A stretch of 64,000 nucleotides of DNA from JAHRAW01 sp965243285 (GTDB lineage Bacteria; Pseudomonadota; Gammaproteobacteria; Arenicellales; Poriferihabitantaceae), in assembly GCA_965243285.1 (NCBI GenBank), contig OZ251537.1:1984001-2048000 (forward strand). The letters run 5' to 3'. Under the pieces are notes generated by a model, which saw only the letters and a list, made by a program, of their open reading frames with translations, had not been told where the DNA came from and did not search any database. This document shows positions 53,189-61,023 of the stretch, piece by piece (positions within the stretch are counted from its first letter, which is position 1; each line of letters opens with the position of its first letter). Position numbers and translations under genes: made by a program.

Positions 53189-54534
53189 ATGAAATATCGC
53201 AATATAGCTTTGCCCGTTATTTTCGCCGCCATGTTGTTACTCGCCGGTTGCGGGGGGGGGGGGGGGGGGGTAGTAGTGGCAATACCACGCCCGTGACCAT
53301 GCCGCCGGTTGTTGATGAACCCAACGTGCCGCCGGTTGTTGATGAACCCAACATGCCGCCGGTTGTTGATGAACCCAATTCGGGCGGGATTCCTGATTCA
53401 TTAATCCCGAATGCTGGGCTCGGTTCGAAAGACCCCTACTACATGCCCGATGGTGGTTTTGGCGGCGACGTTCTTTTGTCTACATCATCCGAATACCCCA
53501 CCGGCATTCCCGCATTCGGCAAACGCATCGTAGGGCCAACCATTGGCGATTGGACGCTCGTTGTACCTAACGCACCTCTCGATGTTCGCACCGCCTGGAA
53601 TGACGGTTGGACCGGACTGGACGTGAATATTCTCATTGCCGATTCATTTGGCACTGTCGGCAGAGACGACGGCGGCACGCATGGCTACACGGTGGGCATG
53701 TCGGCTTTGGAAATCGCCCGTAGTGCCAATTTTTATGGGCTTGAGGCTGGTTTAGATACAGACGACCCCTATGTTCGAGGCATCTTGCGTAACTCCGATA
53801 ACATCGCTGAGCCCGCTAATACCCCGATCCATGTGATCAATATGAGTTTCGGCGACGCAACACCGTTAGATGCGAACATAAGTCCAGAAGATTTCGCTGC
53901 TGCTGTCGAATTGAGGGGTAGCGATCCCCTTTACAACGATATTCTCGGCGATGATTACCTCACCGGGACCGATGATGCCGTTGTGGTCAAGGCCGCCGGA
54001 AATGGTGTACGAATTAATGACGTACCAGTCGGCATAGATTCTTCTAGAGACACGTGGAACTCCCTCTTGGTGTTTTCTGATGTCACCGATGACCGCATTT
54101 TAATCGTCGGCGCCTTGAACACATACGCCCAATACGGTGGTGCGAGGTTGGCTGGCTACAGCAATTTTGCTGGCATATTGCCCGAAATACAAAATCGCTT
54201 TTTGGTGGAATATGGCGGTTCGCCGTACGGGGAACGGGCCTATTTATGCGATCTCTCATCGGATGAGAATGAGTGCGAAAGCGAGCAGTTTGTAGAAGAC
54301 ACCGAGGTCCAAGGCACCTCCTTCGCCGCCCCTCGCGTCGCTGGCCATGCCGCTTTGGTACGGCATAAATTCCCCGGCTTAAGCGCCCCGCAGACCACCC
54401 AAATTTTGCTCCAAACGGCCACCTATGAGGGGTTAACTTGCAATTCCACCTCGGCCGGTTGCAGTGAGTACACTTACGGACAAGGCCGAGTACACATCGC
54501 CGACGCCCTATCGCCCATCGGCAAATTGAGGTAA
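53189..54534 (+). CDS. Phase-variable subtilisin-like (S8) lipoprotein protease, currently out of frame at a G19 tract
   Basis: Predicted cell-surface serine protease of 448 residues when in frame. ATG 53189 starts a lipoprotein signal (MKYRNIALPVIFAAM...LLAGC) whose lipidated Cys codon touches G19 (53252-53270). With G19 the frame stops at 53294-53296 after 35 residues; G20 or G17 joins it to the body that runs to 54534. Next come three 27-bp repeats (PPVVDEPN units). The S8 domain has Asp in NILIADSFG, His in GGTHGYTVGM, the oxyanion Asn in VKAAGNG and Ser in QGTSFAAPRVAGHAALV. There is no C-terminal barrel, unlike NalP-type autotransporters. First gene of the island inside the liv operon; followed by a terminator. 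Targets unknown, perhaps surface proteins. Frame could also be an assembly error. Confidence 0.85.
53252..53270 (+). repeat. G19 tract immediately after the lipobox Cys codon
   Basis: Nineteen G directly after TGC of the lipobox. Coding for Gly in the ON frame, so its length decides whether the protease is made. Same placement as the poly-C/G tract of Neisseria nalP. Confidence 0.9.
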
Positions 54535-54555
54535 TTCGACTACGTCATTTCTACC

Positions 54556-54586
54556 GCCCCCGCTGTCAAACCAGCGGGGGTTTTTT
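54556..54586 (+). terminator. Terminator of the protease gene (island terminator 1)
   Basis: CCCCCGCTG and CAGCGGGGG pair around TCAAAC and are followed by six T (54581-54586), 22 bp after the protease stop. Confidence 0.85.
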
Positions 54587-54639
54587 GCTATATTGCCGTC
54601 TGGATTAAATCAACAACCCCTTAAATAAAGGCTAATAAA

Positions 54640-55101
54640 ATGTTTCGATTGAGCGCAAAAATCGCGCTAATCGCGCTGGTAATGGGCGGCGTAGCGCACG
54701 CTTAATTATTCACGGCAGATGAAGTAGCCGAGTTGCGCATTGCTGCCAAGCAAGGGGATGCGGTCGCGCAATATAATTTGGGCGTGGCCTACGCTACTGG
54801 CGAAGGCATTGCCCAAGACAAGCGCGAGGCGGTGCGTTGGTATCGCAAAGCGGCCGAGCAAGGGCATGCGTGGGCGCAAAATAATTTGGGTCTTGCCTAT
54901 GGGTTTGGCGAGGGTGTTATACAGGACTACAAGGAATCCTACATATGGCTTTCCATCGCCAAAGTATTTGGTAATAAAGACTCGGCTGATAGTTTTCGCA
55001 ATACCAACTGGCAGAATTATCTATCCAAAGCCGAAATAAGCGATGCCAAAAGCGAAACCAAAAAGCGCCTGGAAAAAATTGAAGCGGACATGGGGGGGTA
55101 A
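54640..55101 (+). pseudogene. Sel1-repeat exported protein with in-frame stop right after the signal peptide
   Basis: ATG 54640 encodes a clear signal peptide (MFRLSAKIALIALVMGGVAHA) that ends in AHA, followed directly by TAA (54703-54705). The same frame then stays open to 55101 with two Sel1-like repeats: AAKQGDAVAQYNLGVAYATG and AAEQGHAWAQNNLGLAYGFG, and a C-terminal helix ending KRLEKIEADMGG. A single C-to-T change (CAA to TAA) would explain it. Sel1 proteins mediate protein-protein contacts in the periplasm or host. Either a fresh pseudogene, stop read-through or a sequencing error. A terminator follows. Confidence 0.75.
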
Positions 55102-55141
55102 AAATCCCTCCGTGATTCCGGCCATGCGCCGCTGGTGTTTG

Positions 55142-55172
55142 CCCGCCCCTTAAAAAACCGGCGGGGCTTTTT
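55142..55172 (+). terminator. Island terminator 2
   Basis: CCCGCC and GGCGGG pair around CCTTAAAAAACC; five T follow. It separates the Sel1 and MORN genes. Confidence 0.75.
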
Positions 55173-55210
55173 GCTGTATTCCATTTTCATTTTTTTATTT
55201 AAATATCACC

Positions 55211-55808
55211 ATGTTTAATCTACTCAAAAACCGCTATGTCGACGGTAAAAAACACGGGGCGTGGAAAGAAAATTTCGCCGATGGAAATGTGGCGGAAGGT
55301 GAGTATGTGGACGGCCTACAGCAAGGGCATTGGACGCGCCGCCAAGCCGATGGAAGCGTGGGAGAAGGGCCGATGGTAGACGGCAAAATGCACGGGTTGT
55401 GGATGATTCGCTATGCCGATGGAAAAGTAGAAGAGGGGCCGGTGGTGGCAGACAGGCAACACGGGCATTGGACTCATCGTTATGCTGATGGAAGAGTGTT
55501 AGATGGTCCAATGGTGGCCGGCAAGATGCATGGGGTGTGGACAGTTCATTATCCCCATGGAGGTGTAGATAAAGGTCCGATGGTGAATAACCTGATGCAT
55601 GGGCAGTGGACGATTTTGTTTCCCGATGGTTCTGTCTAAGGGCGCATTTATAAATGACGAAAGGCATGGGCAGTGGACGACTCGCCTAGCCGACGGGACT
55701 GTATTAGAAGGATCGATTGTGAACAATAAAATGCATGGGCAGTGGATGACTCGTAATGCCGATGGAAGTGTGGAAACTGCAAACTACATCAATGGCGAAA
55801 AGCAATAA
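55211..55808 (+). pseudogene. MORN-repeat protein, frameshifted near 55637
   Basis: MORN-like repeats of about 23 residues (DGKMHGLWMIRYADGKVEEG, DRQHGHWTHRYADGRVLDG, VNNLMHGQWTILFPDGSV). The first frame stops at 55637-55639 in GTCTAAGGGC. The repeats continue without loss in another frame (KGAFINDERHGQWTTRLADG, VNNKMHGQWMTRNADG) to 55808. A two-base deletion or one-base insertion restores one protein of about 198 residues. MORN arrays bind membranes or proteins, and similar tandem-repeat proteins occur in symbionts. No signal peptide is evident. Both halves keep good repeats, so the break is recent, programmed or an error. Confidence 0.78.
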
Positions 55809-55841
55809 TCCGCTGGCATTAGCAGCCCCACCGACACCCCA

Positions 55842-55874
55842 CCCCGCCCCTTGAAAAAGCGGCGGGGTTTTTTT
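55842..55874. terminator. Island terminator 3 (between convergent MORN and ankyrin genes)
   Basis: CCCCGCC and GGCGGGG pair around CCTTGAAAAAGC, then seven T on the plus strand. The same sequence with its flank (CGACACCCCACCCCGCCCCT) recurs at 56799. Confidence 0.85.
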
Positions 55875-55946
55875 GCATTTAACTTGCAAGCCGCTCGATG
55901 CCGTGGCTAGATTCGGCACATTTCAAACAGCACCGTTCAATCATAT

Positions 55947-56612
55947 CTACTTACTCCGACTTTTTGCGTTCATGATTGATTTAGTATCGGCACCAGCCTT
56001 AATGAGTAATTCAGCGACTTCTAGAGAATCGCTTTCAGCCGCCACATATAACGGGCTACTATTTCTGAATCCTCCTAGTTTCTCGATGTCGGCGTCGGCA
56101 TCGATGAGTAGTTTAGCGGTCTGATATGAATTATCGCGTGCCGCACTATGCAATGGCGTACCAAAGTAGCCCATGGCATTGACATCGGCGCCGGCCTTGA
56201 TGAGTACTTTGGCGCTTTCTGGGCAGTCCTGCCATGCTGCAAAGTGCAATGGTCGGTCTTTATGATCGTTCTGTGCTTCGATATCAGCACCGGCATCGAT
56301 GAGCAACTCGCAGGTCTCTGTTGAGTTAGTCCGTGCCGCATTGTGTAATGGGCAATTGCCTTTAGATCCAGCCACATTAACATCCGAACCAGCATCGATG
56401 AGCACTTTGACGGCCTTTATGTCGTTATTCCACGCCGCATTAAGCAAAGATCCATTGTTATTAGTTCCCTTTTTATCGCTATTGACACTGACTTTGCTAT
56501 TAGCACCGGCTTGGATGAGCAATTTGATCATCTCATCACGGTTGTTCTTGGGCGCACGGTTTCTTGTGCCGCGTTCATTTTGTGAATCATGAGGGGTTGG
56601 GGGTTTATTCAT
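55947..56612 (-). CDS. Ankyrin-repeat protein
   Basis: A 221-residue protein made almost wholly of six ankyrin repeats (for example GSLLNAAWNNDIKAVKVLID, CPLHNAARTNSTETCELLID, RPLHFAAWQDCPESAKVLIK, TPLHSAARDNSYQTAKLLID). Repeats match the consensus TPLHxAA...LLxAGAD. No signal peptide. Start ATG 56612 with GAGGA upstream. Ankyrin proteins mediate protein binding and in host-associated bacteria are often effectors. It is antisense to the rest of the island, with its own promoter, and composition is less GC-rich than the core genes. Targets unknown. Confidence 0.9.
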   Translation of the reverse strand: MNKPPTPHDSQNERGTRNRAPKNNRDEMIKLLIQAGANSKVSVNSDKKGTNNNGSLLNAAWNNDIKAVKVLIDAGSDVNVAGSKGNCPLHNAARTNSTETCELLIDAGADIEAQNDHKDRPLHFAAWQDCPESAKVLIKAGADVNAMGYFGTPLHSAARDNSYQTAKLLIDADADIEKLGGFRNSSPLYVAAESDSLEVAELLIKAGADTKSIMNAKSRSK

Positions 56613-56643
56613 GGACTGTATTCCTCAGTGGAAAAGGTGGTGA

Positions 56644-56672
56644 ATTGTATTTTACTACATCATCAAAATCAA
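56644..56672 (-). promoter_or_regulatory. Putative sigma-70 promoter of the ankyrin gene
   Basis: On the minus strand TTGATT, a 17-bp spacer and TACAAT lie 32 bp before the ATG. The -35 is formed by a GATTTT repeat unit, so part of the promoter comes from repeat DNA. Confidence 0.5.
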
Positions 56673-56808
56673 AATCCCCCCCACCAAAATTGCCACGTCT
56701 GTCGGTGCGCCAGTTGTGGCTTCCCCCCACAATCCGCGGAAGCCACAGCCGCCAGTTTTGACTCCCACAATCCGCCAAAGCCACAGCCAAAGCCCTATCG
56801 ACACCCCA

Positions 56809-56842
56809 CCCCGCCCCTTGAAAAATCGGCGGGGTTTTTTTT
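56809..56842. terminator. Island terminator 4
   Basis: CCCCGCC and GGCGGGG around CCTTGAAAAATC with eight T on the plus strand; nearly identical to the terminator at 55842 including about 10 bp of left flank. No complete plus-strand gene precedes it. Confidence 0.8.
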
Positions 56843-56931
56843 ATAATCATCCCGCCAATCCCCGGCCAATCCCCGCCCAATCCCCGGCCAAATCCACCCA
56901 CCCCCATGAAAACCCTATACCTCGCCAGCCG

Positions 56932-57096
56932 ATGACCGCCCTCGAGCCAGCCGAATTACACTCTCAAACTGCCGATTTGCTCGGCTGGCGGCAACGCAAA
57001 CCAGCATGGTTTATCGGGGAATCGGGGCGTGCGGCGGCGGGTAGGGGCTGGGCAAAGCAGCGCAAGCCGGCATGGTTCGACGGCGAGGCAGGTTGA
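56932..57096 (+). pseudogene. livM 3'-end remnant (two copies of the livM tail) before livG
   Basis: A 54-codon open frame holds LGWRQRKPAWFIGESG and GWAKQRKPAWFDGEAG, both matching the livM C-terminus WVKQRKPAWFGGQS. The DNA from about 57046 matches the livM end at about 52826 in roughly 36 of 39 bases. Its stop overlaps the livG start (TGATG), the spacing expected of an original livM-livG junction. It could be a leftover of insertion, or a small peptide gene; I favour the leftover. Confidence 0.75.
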
Positions 57097-57839
57097 TGAC
57101 GGCGATTATCGACATCGTTGGGGTTAGCAAGGCCTATGGCGGCGTGGCGGCGAATAAGGATATTTCGCTGCGCGTGGCGGCTGGCGGTATCACTGGCCTG
57201 ATTGGCCCCAACGGCTCGGGCAAAACTACGCTGTTTAATTCCATTGTCGGCTATCACCCCATCGATGGCGGTTCGATTCGCTTCCAGGGGCGGGAGATTT
57301 CGCGGTTACCGGTGCAGAAAATCGCGCGCTTGGGGTTGCTGCGCACCTTTCAGCAAACCCGCATTTACGGCGCCATGAATGGCGTGGACAACATGTTGAT
57401 CTCATTGCCGCATCGCAAAATGCGCATGTTGGATGCCTTCGCCCGCCACAGCGCCGCCGAATATGAGCGCGCCGATAGATTGTTAGAATTCGTCGGGCTG
57501 TATGAAAAACGATGGCAGCGCGCCGATTCGCTGTCCTTCGGGCAGCAAAAACTGCTCGAATTCGCCATGGCATTGATGAACGAGCCGACCTGCCTGCTGT
57601 TGGATGAACCCACCGCCGGCATCAATCCGACTTTGATCAACGGCTTGGTCGAGCGCTTGGTGCTTAGCAACAGCGAATTCGGCATCACCTTATTTATCAT
57701 CGAACACAATATGCGCGTGATTATGCGCATGGCGGATACCATTTATTGCCTGGCGCATGGTGAGATGCTCGCCGCCGGCAGCCCGCAGGATATCCAAAAT
57801 GACCAGCGCGTGATTGATGCCTATTTGGGCGCGCATTGA
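57096..57839 (+). CDS. livG: Branched-chain amino-acid ABC transporter ATP-binding protein LivG
   Basis: Cytoplasmic ATPase powering the Liv importer. 247 residues from ATG 57096. Walker A GPNGSGKTTLFNSIVG, Q-loop region LRTFQQTRIYG, a weak signature LSFGQQKLLEFAMAL, Walker B CLLLDEPTAGINP, and switch His in FIIEHNMRVIM. The signature LSFGQ replaces LSGGQ. The frame is open upstream but joins the livM remnant in another frame. The island at 52.9-57.1 kb cuts it off from livM. Confidence 0.93.
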   Translation: MTAIIDIVGVSKAYGGVAANKDISLRVAAGGITGLIGPNGSGKTTLFNSIVGYHPIDGGSIRFQGREISRLPVQKIARLGLLRTFQQTRIYGAMNGVDNMLISLPHRKMRMLDAFARHSAAEYERADRLLEFVGLYEKRWQRADSLSFGQQKLLEFAMALMNEPTCLLLDEPTAGINPTLINGLVERLVLSNSEFGITLFIIEHNMRVIMRMADTIYCLAHGEMLAAGSPQDIQNDQRVIDAYLGAH

Positions 57840-57888
57840 GGCGGCGGCGGGCGCTATCGACACCGCATGAAATGCATGGAACATAAAC

Positions 57889-58761
57889 ATGGTTACTAAA
57901 AAAACCACGCCTAATGTGGACGCCGCCGCCAGCGTTATTTCGGTGGAGCAAGTGGCGCGCCAGGCGGCGAGCATGGCCGAGGAAATAACCGAGGCGCAAT
58001 GGGTCGCGTTGGCGGGCGAAAATCCGCATGTTCGCGTGGATAATTTGCGCGCCGGCTACGGGCGGATGGAGGTTTTGCATGGGGTGAATTTGCGCGTCGG
58101 GCGGGCGCAATCGCTGTGTTTGATCGGCCCCAACGGGGCCGGAAAATCCACCGTGTTGCACGCCATCTTCGGATTTAACAAGATTTTTTCCGGCGCGATA
58201 GTCATCGGCGGCGATAAAAACCAGGATGTGACGGCCCAAGATGTGACCACCTTGAGCCCGAGCGAAAAATTAGCCAAGGCCGGCATTGCATACATCATGC
58301 AAAATCAATCCATCTTCCCAAAAATGACGGTGGAAGAAAATTTATGGATGGGCGGTTTTCTCAAAAGTCGCCCGCAAGATGCGCGCACTGCCACGGAGCG
58401 AATCTTCGACAAATATCCGCGTCTGGCAGCGCGACGCAAACACCCGGCGCGGGTTTTATCCGGCGGCGAGCGGCGCTTGTTGGAGATTTCCCGCGCCCTG
58501 GTGATGGACCCGGAAGTATTGTTGGTGGATGAGCCATCCATCGGCTTGGAGCCGCGTTTTATCGACAAAGTGTTCGATATTTTGCGCGATTTACAGCACA
58601 ACGAGGGCAAAACCATCATTATGGTGGAGCAGAATGCCAAAAAAGGGCTGGAATTCGCCGACATCGGCGTGTGCTTGGTGTCTGGCCAAATCGCCATGGC
58701 CGGTTATGGCGACGATTTGCTGGCCAACCCCAAAGTGGGCGAGTTGTTCCTCGGCGGCTAG
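57889..58761 (+). CDS. livF: Branched-chain amino-acid ABC transporter ATP-binding protein LivF
   Basis: Second ATPase of the Liv system, 290 residues. Walker A GPNGAGKSTVLHAIFG, Q-loop MQNQSIFPKMTVEENL, signature LSGGERRLLEISRAL, Walker B VLLVDEPSIGLEP, and MVEQNAKKGLEFAD. An N-terminal extension of about 45 residues (TTPNVDAAASVISVEQVARQ) precedes the usual start. It lies 49 bp after livG in the same direction. Confidence 0.93.
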   Translation: MVTKKTTPNVDAAASVISVEQVARQAASMAEEITEAQWVALAGENPHVRVDNLRAGYGRMEVLHGVNLRVGRAQSLCLIGPNGAGKSTVLHAIFGFNKIFSGAIVIGGDKNQDVTAQDVTTLSPSEKLAKAGIAYIMQNQSIFPKMTVEENLWMGGFLKSRPQDARTATERIFDKYPRLAARRKHPARVLSGGERRLLEISRALVMDPEVLLVDEPSIGLEPRFIDKVFDILRDLQHNEGKTIIMVEQNAKKGLEFADIGVCLVSGQIAMAGYGDDLLANPKVGELFLGG

Positions 58762-58779
58762 ATTGCCACTAGCCCGCCA

Positions 58780-59682
58780 TCAGCCGGCCAACAGCAAGAC
58801 GATGCCGCTGGTCACCAGCGCCGCCCCTAACCATTCCAGGCGGCTGACTTTCTCTTTGAATACCCACACCGTGGCGAGAAAACTGAACACCAATTCTATC
58901 TGCCCGAGGGCGCGCACATAGCCGGCGTTTTGTAGCACGAAGGCAGTAAACCAGCACGCCGAAGCGAGCGCCCCGGCTAAGCCCACCGCCCCGCCCCAGC
59001 GCCAGTTGCGCGCCACGCGAGTCAACTGCCCGGGCTCGCGCCAGGCGATAAAAACCCCCATCAACACGGCTTGAATCAGCACCGCCACGGCCAAGGTATA
59101 GGCCGCCGCCATGAGAAAGGAATCATGGCCCAAAGATAACGCCGCGCCGCGAAAAAACACCGATGAGGCGCCCACCCAAGCAGCGCTGGCGAGGCCGATG
59201 AAGGTGGATTTTCCGCCCCAGCCGGGCGCCGCGTTCATGCCCACTTTGCCGCGCGCCACGCTCATAGCCACCACGCCCAACAGGCTCACGCCGATGGCAA
59301 GTCCGGCGAATAAACTCAAAGAATCGCCCAACAACACCGCCCCCAACAGCACCACCATAATCACTTCTAACTTGGAGAAAGTGGTGCCCACCGCAAAACT
59401 GCGCAAGGAAAACATCCACAGCAAAAAACCGGTGAACATAATCTGGCAGATGCCGCCGAGCGCGCAATACACCAAAAAACGCGCATGGAGATGCGGTAAT
59501 GGCGTGTCCAGCGTGGCGCGCAAGCCCCACAAATACAACGCCGCCACCGGCAAGGCATAAACAAACCGCGCATAGGCCGCGCCCAATACCGACAACCGTC
59601 GGTGCAGATGTTTTTGCAACGCTGAACGAATGTTTTGGAAAAACGCTGCGGCGATGGTGATGGGAATCCAAACTTCGAGCAT
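58780..59682 (-). CDS. EamA / DMT-family transporter
   Basis: Inner-membrane protein of 300 residues with about ten helices in two EamA halves (LHRRLSVLGAAYARFVYALP ... TFSKLEVIMVVLLGAVLLGD and GQIELVFSFLATVWVFKEKV). Such proteins export or import metabolites such as amino acids. It is convergent with livF, 18 bp between stops. Substrate unknown. Confidence 0.87.
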   Translation of the reverse strand: MLEVWIPITIAAAFFQNIRSALQKHLHRRLSVLGAAYARFVYALPVAALYLWGLRATLDTPLPHLHARFLVYCALGGICQIMFTGFLLWMFSLRSFAVGTTFSKLEVIMVVLLGAVLLGDSLSLFAGLAIGVSLLGVVAMSVARGKVGMNAAPGWGGKSTFIGLASAAWVGASSVFFRGAALSLGHDSFLMAAAYTLAVAVLIQAVLMGVFIAWREPGQLTRVARNWRWGGAVGLAGALASACWFTAFVLQNAGYVRALGQIELVFSFLATVWVFKEKVSRLEWLGAALVTSGIVLLLAG

Positions 59683-59741
59683 GGTTTGATGTCAGACTAA
59701 CGGCGCGCCTAATTGCCCGCTGATTTAAATTCACATAGTGC

Positions 59742-60041
59742 TAATTTAGGGGATTTATATACCTAAATATCCATGTTAGTTTGGTTTATTATCCTTTTCA
59801 TCGCCGGTTTTAGGTGAAGGGGCTGTTGATTTTGATTTTTGCTTTTGATTGTCTCTTTTGCTTTTAACGCTTGACTCCCCCGCTTTTCTGCGGGGGAGTC
59901 AAGCGTTAAAAGCCACAGTCAAAGCCAAATCAAAACCAAAAACCAAAACTAAAATCAAAATTAAAAATAAAAACCAAAAATCAACCCCACCCCGCAACTA
60001 GCAACCTAATAATGAGGAGTTAGGTATATAACTCCCTAATG
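59742..60041. repeat. Composite intergenic repeat element, copy 9, flanked by two TTAGGTATATAA palindromes
   Basis: ATTTAGGGGATTTATATACCTAAATA (59744-59768) and GGAGTTAGGTATATAACTCCCTAATG (60015-60040) flank GACTCCCCCGC...GCGGGGGAGTC arms (59874-59901), TTTTGATT runs and AAAACCAAAAACC runs. It fills the 454-bp gap between the EamA gene and fpr; no gene seen. Confidence 0.75.
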
Positions 60042-60136
60042 TAGATATGTTTTCATTCGCATGGTGCTGATTTTTAACATGTTATGGGTTTTTATCGTTT
60101 GAATTTTTATCCACCGATGCGCTTTTATCCACCGGT

Positions 60137-60910
60137 TTATTTTTCGACAAAAGCGCGTTCCACCACATAGTCGCGATAGTCGTCTTTGCGGGTTTCGTGG
60201 AAGCCTTTTTGTTGCAAAATGGCGGCCAGACTCTTGAGCATGCTCGGGCTGCCGCACAGCATGAAGCGATCATCCGCGGTGTCCAAGGGCGGCAGGCCGA
60301 TGTCGCGCATGAGTTTTCCGCTCATGATGAGCTCGGTAACGCGCCCGTAGTTGCGGAACGGCTGGCGCGTGACCGCCGGGTAGTAAATCAATTTTTCGCG
60401 CACCGTGTCGCCGAAATATTCGTTGTCGCGCAATTCGCGGGTGATCAATTCCTGATAGGTCAACTCGTTGATGAAGCGGCAGCCGTGCACCAAAATCACG
60501 GTGGCGAAATTTTCATATACCTCGGGGTCTTTGATGATCGACAAAAACGGCGCCAAGCCGGTGCCGGTGCTGAGCAAGTAGAGATGCTTGCCCGGACGCA
60601 AGTGATCCCACAATAAAGTGCCGGTGGGTTTTTTACTGACTAACAATTTGTCGCCCACCTCGATATGCTGCAGCCGCGAGGTCAACGCGCCGTCGGCCAC
60701 CTTGATGCTATAAAACTCGAGGTGATCCTCATAGTGAGAACTGGCCATGCTGTAGGCGCGCATCAGCGGCTTGCCGTCCACCTCGATGCCGATCATGGCG
60801 AATTCCCCATTGCGGAATCGCAGCGATGGGTGGCGCGTGGTTTTAATGGTGAACAATTTGTCCGACCAATGGTGGACATCGATGACGGTTTCGGTGTGTG
60901 CTTGAGCCAT
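60137..60910 (-). CDS. fpr: Ferredoxin/flavodoxin--NADP+ reductase (subfamily I)
   Basis: FAD enzyme passing electrons between NADP(H) and ferredoxin or flavodoxin. The 257 residues show FAD-binding RAYSMASSHYEDHLEF, NADP-binding STGTGLAPFLSIIKDPEVYE, then VHGCRFINELTYQ, and end VVERAFVEK, as in Azotobacter-type FPR. It is divergent from the thioesterase gene 113 bp away. Confidence 0.94.
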   Translation of the reverse strand: MAQAHTETVIDVHHWSDKLFTIKTTRHPSLRFRNGEFAMIGIEVDGKPLMRAYSMASSHYEDHLEFYSIKVADGALTSRLQHIEVGDKLLVSKKPTGTLLWDHLRPGKHLYLLSTGTGLAPFLSIIKDPEVYENFATVILVHGCRFINELTYQELITRELRDNEYFGDTVREKLIYYPAVTRQPFRNYGRVTELIMSGKLMRDIGLPPLDTADDRFMLCGSPSMLKSLAAILQQKGFHETRKDDYRDYVVERAFVEK

Positions 60911-61023
60911 GATGTTTGATTGATCATTAATGAGTTAGATTAAAATGTGGCGCGCAACTCGACACGCGCCGCCTTTCATAAACCTTACCGCCCACCGCCC
61001 GATAGATAACCCCCGATAACCCC

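Noticed and set aside
53252..53270. TTG start at 53248 as the normal start of the protease
   Set aside because: It would begin with Arg and poly-Gly and have no export signal, whereas the out-of-frame ATG gives a perfect lipoprotein signal.
4731..60041. Repeat family as DNA uptake sequences
   Set aside because: Copies are long, modular and strictly intergenic, unlike short scattered uptake words; no competence genes are in the window to support it.
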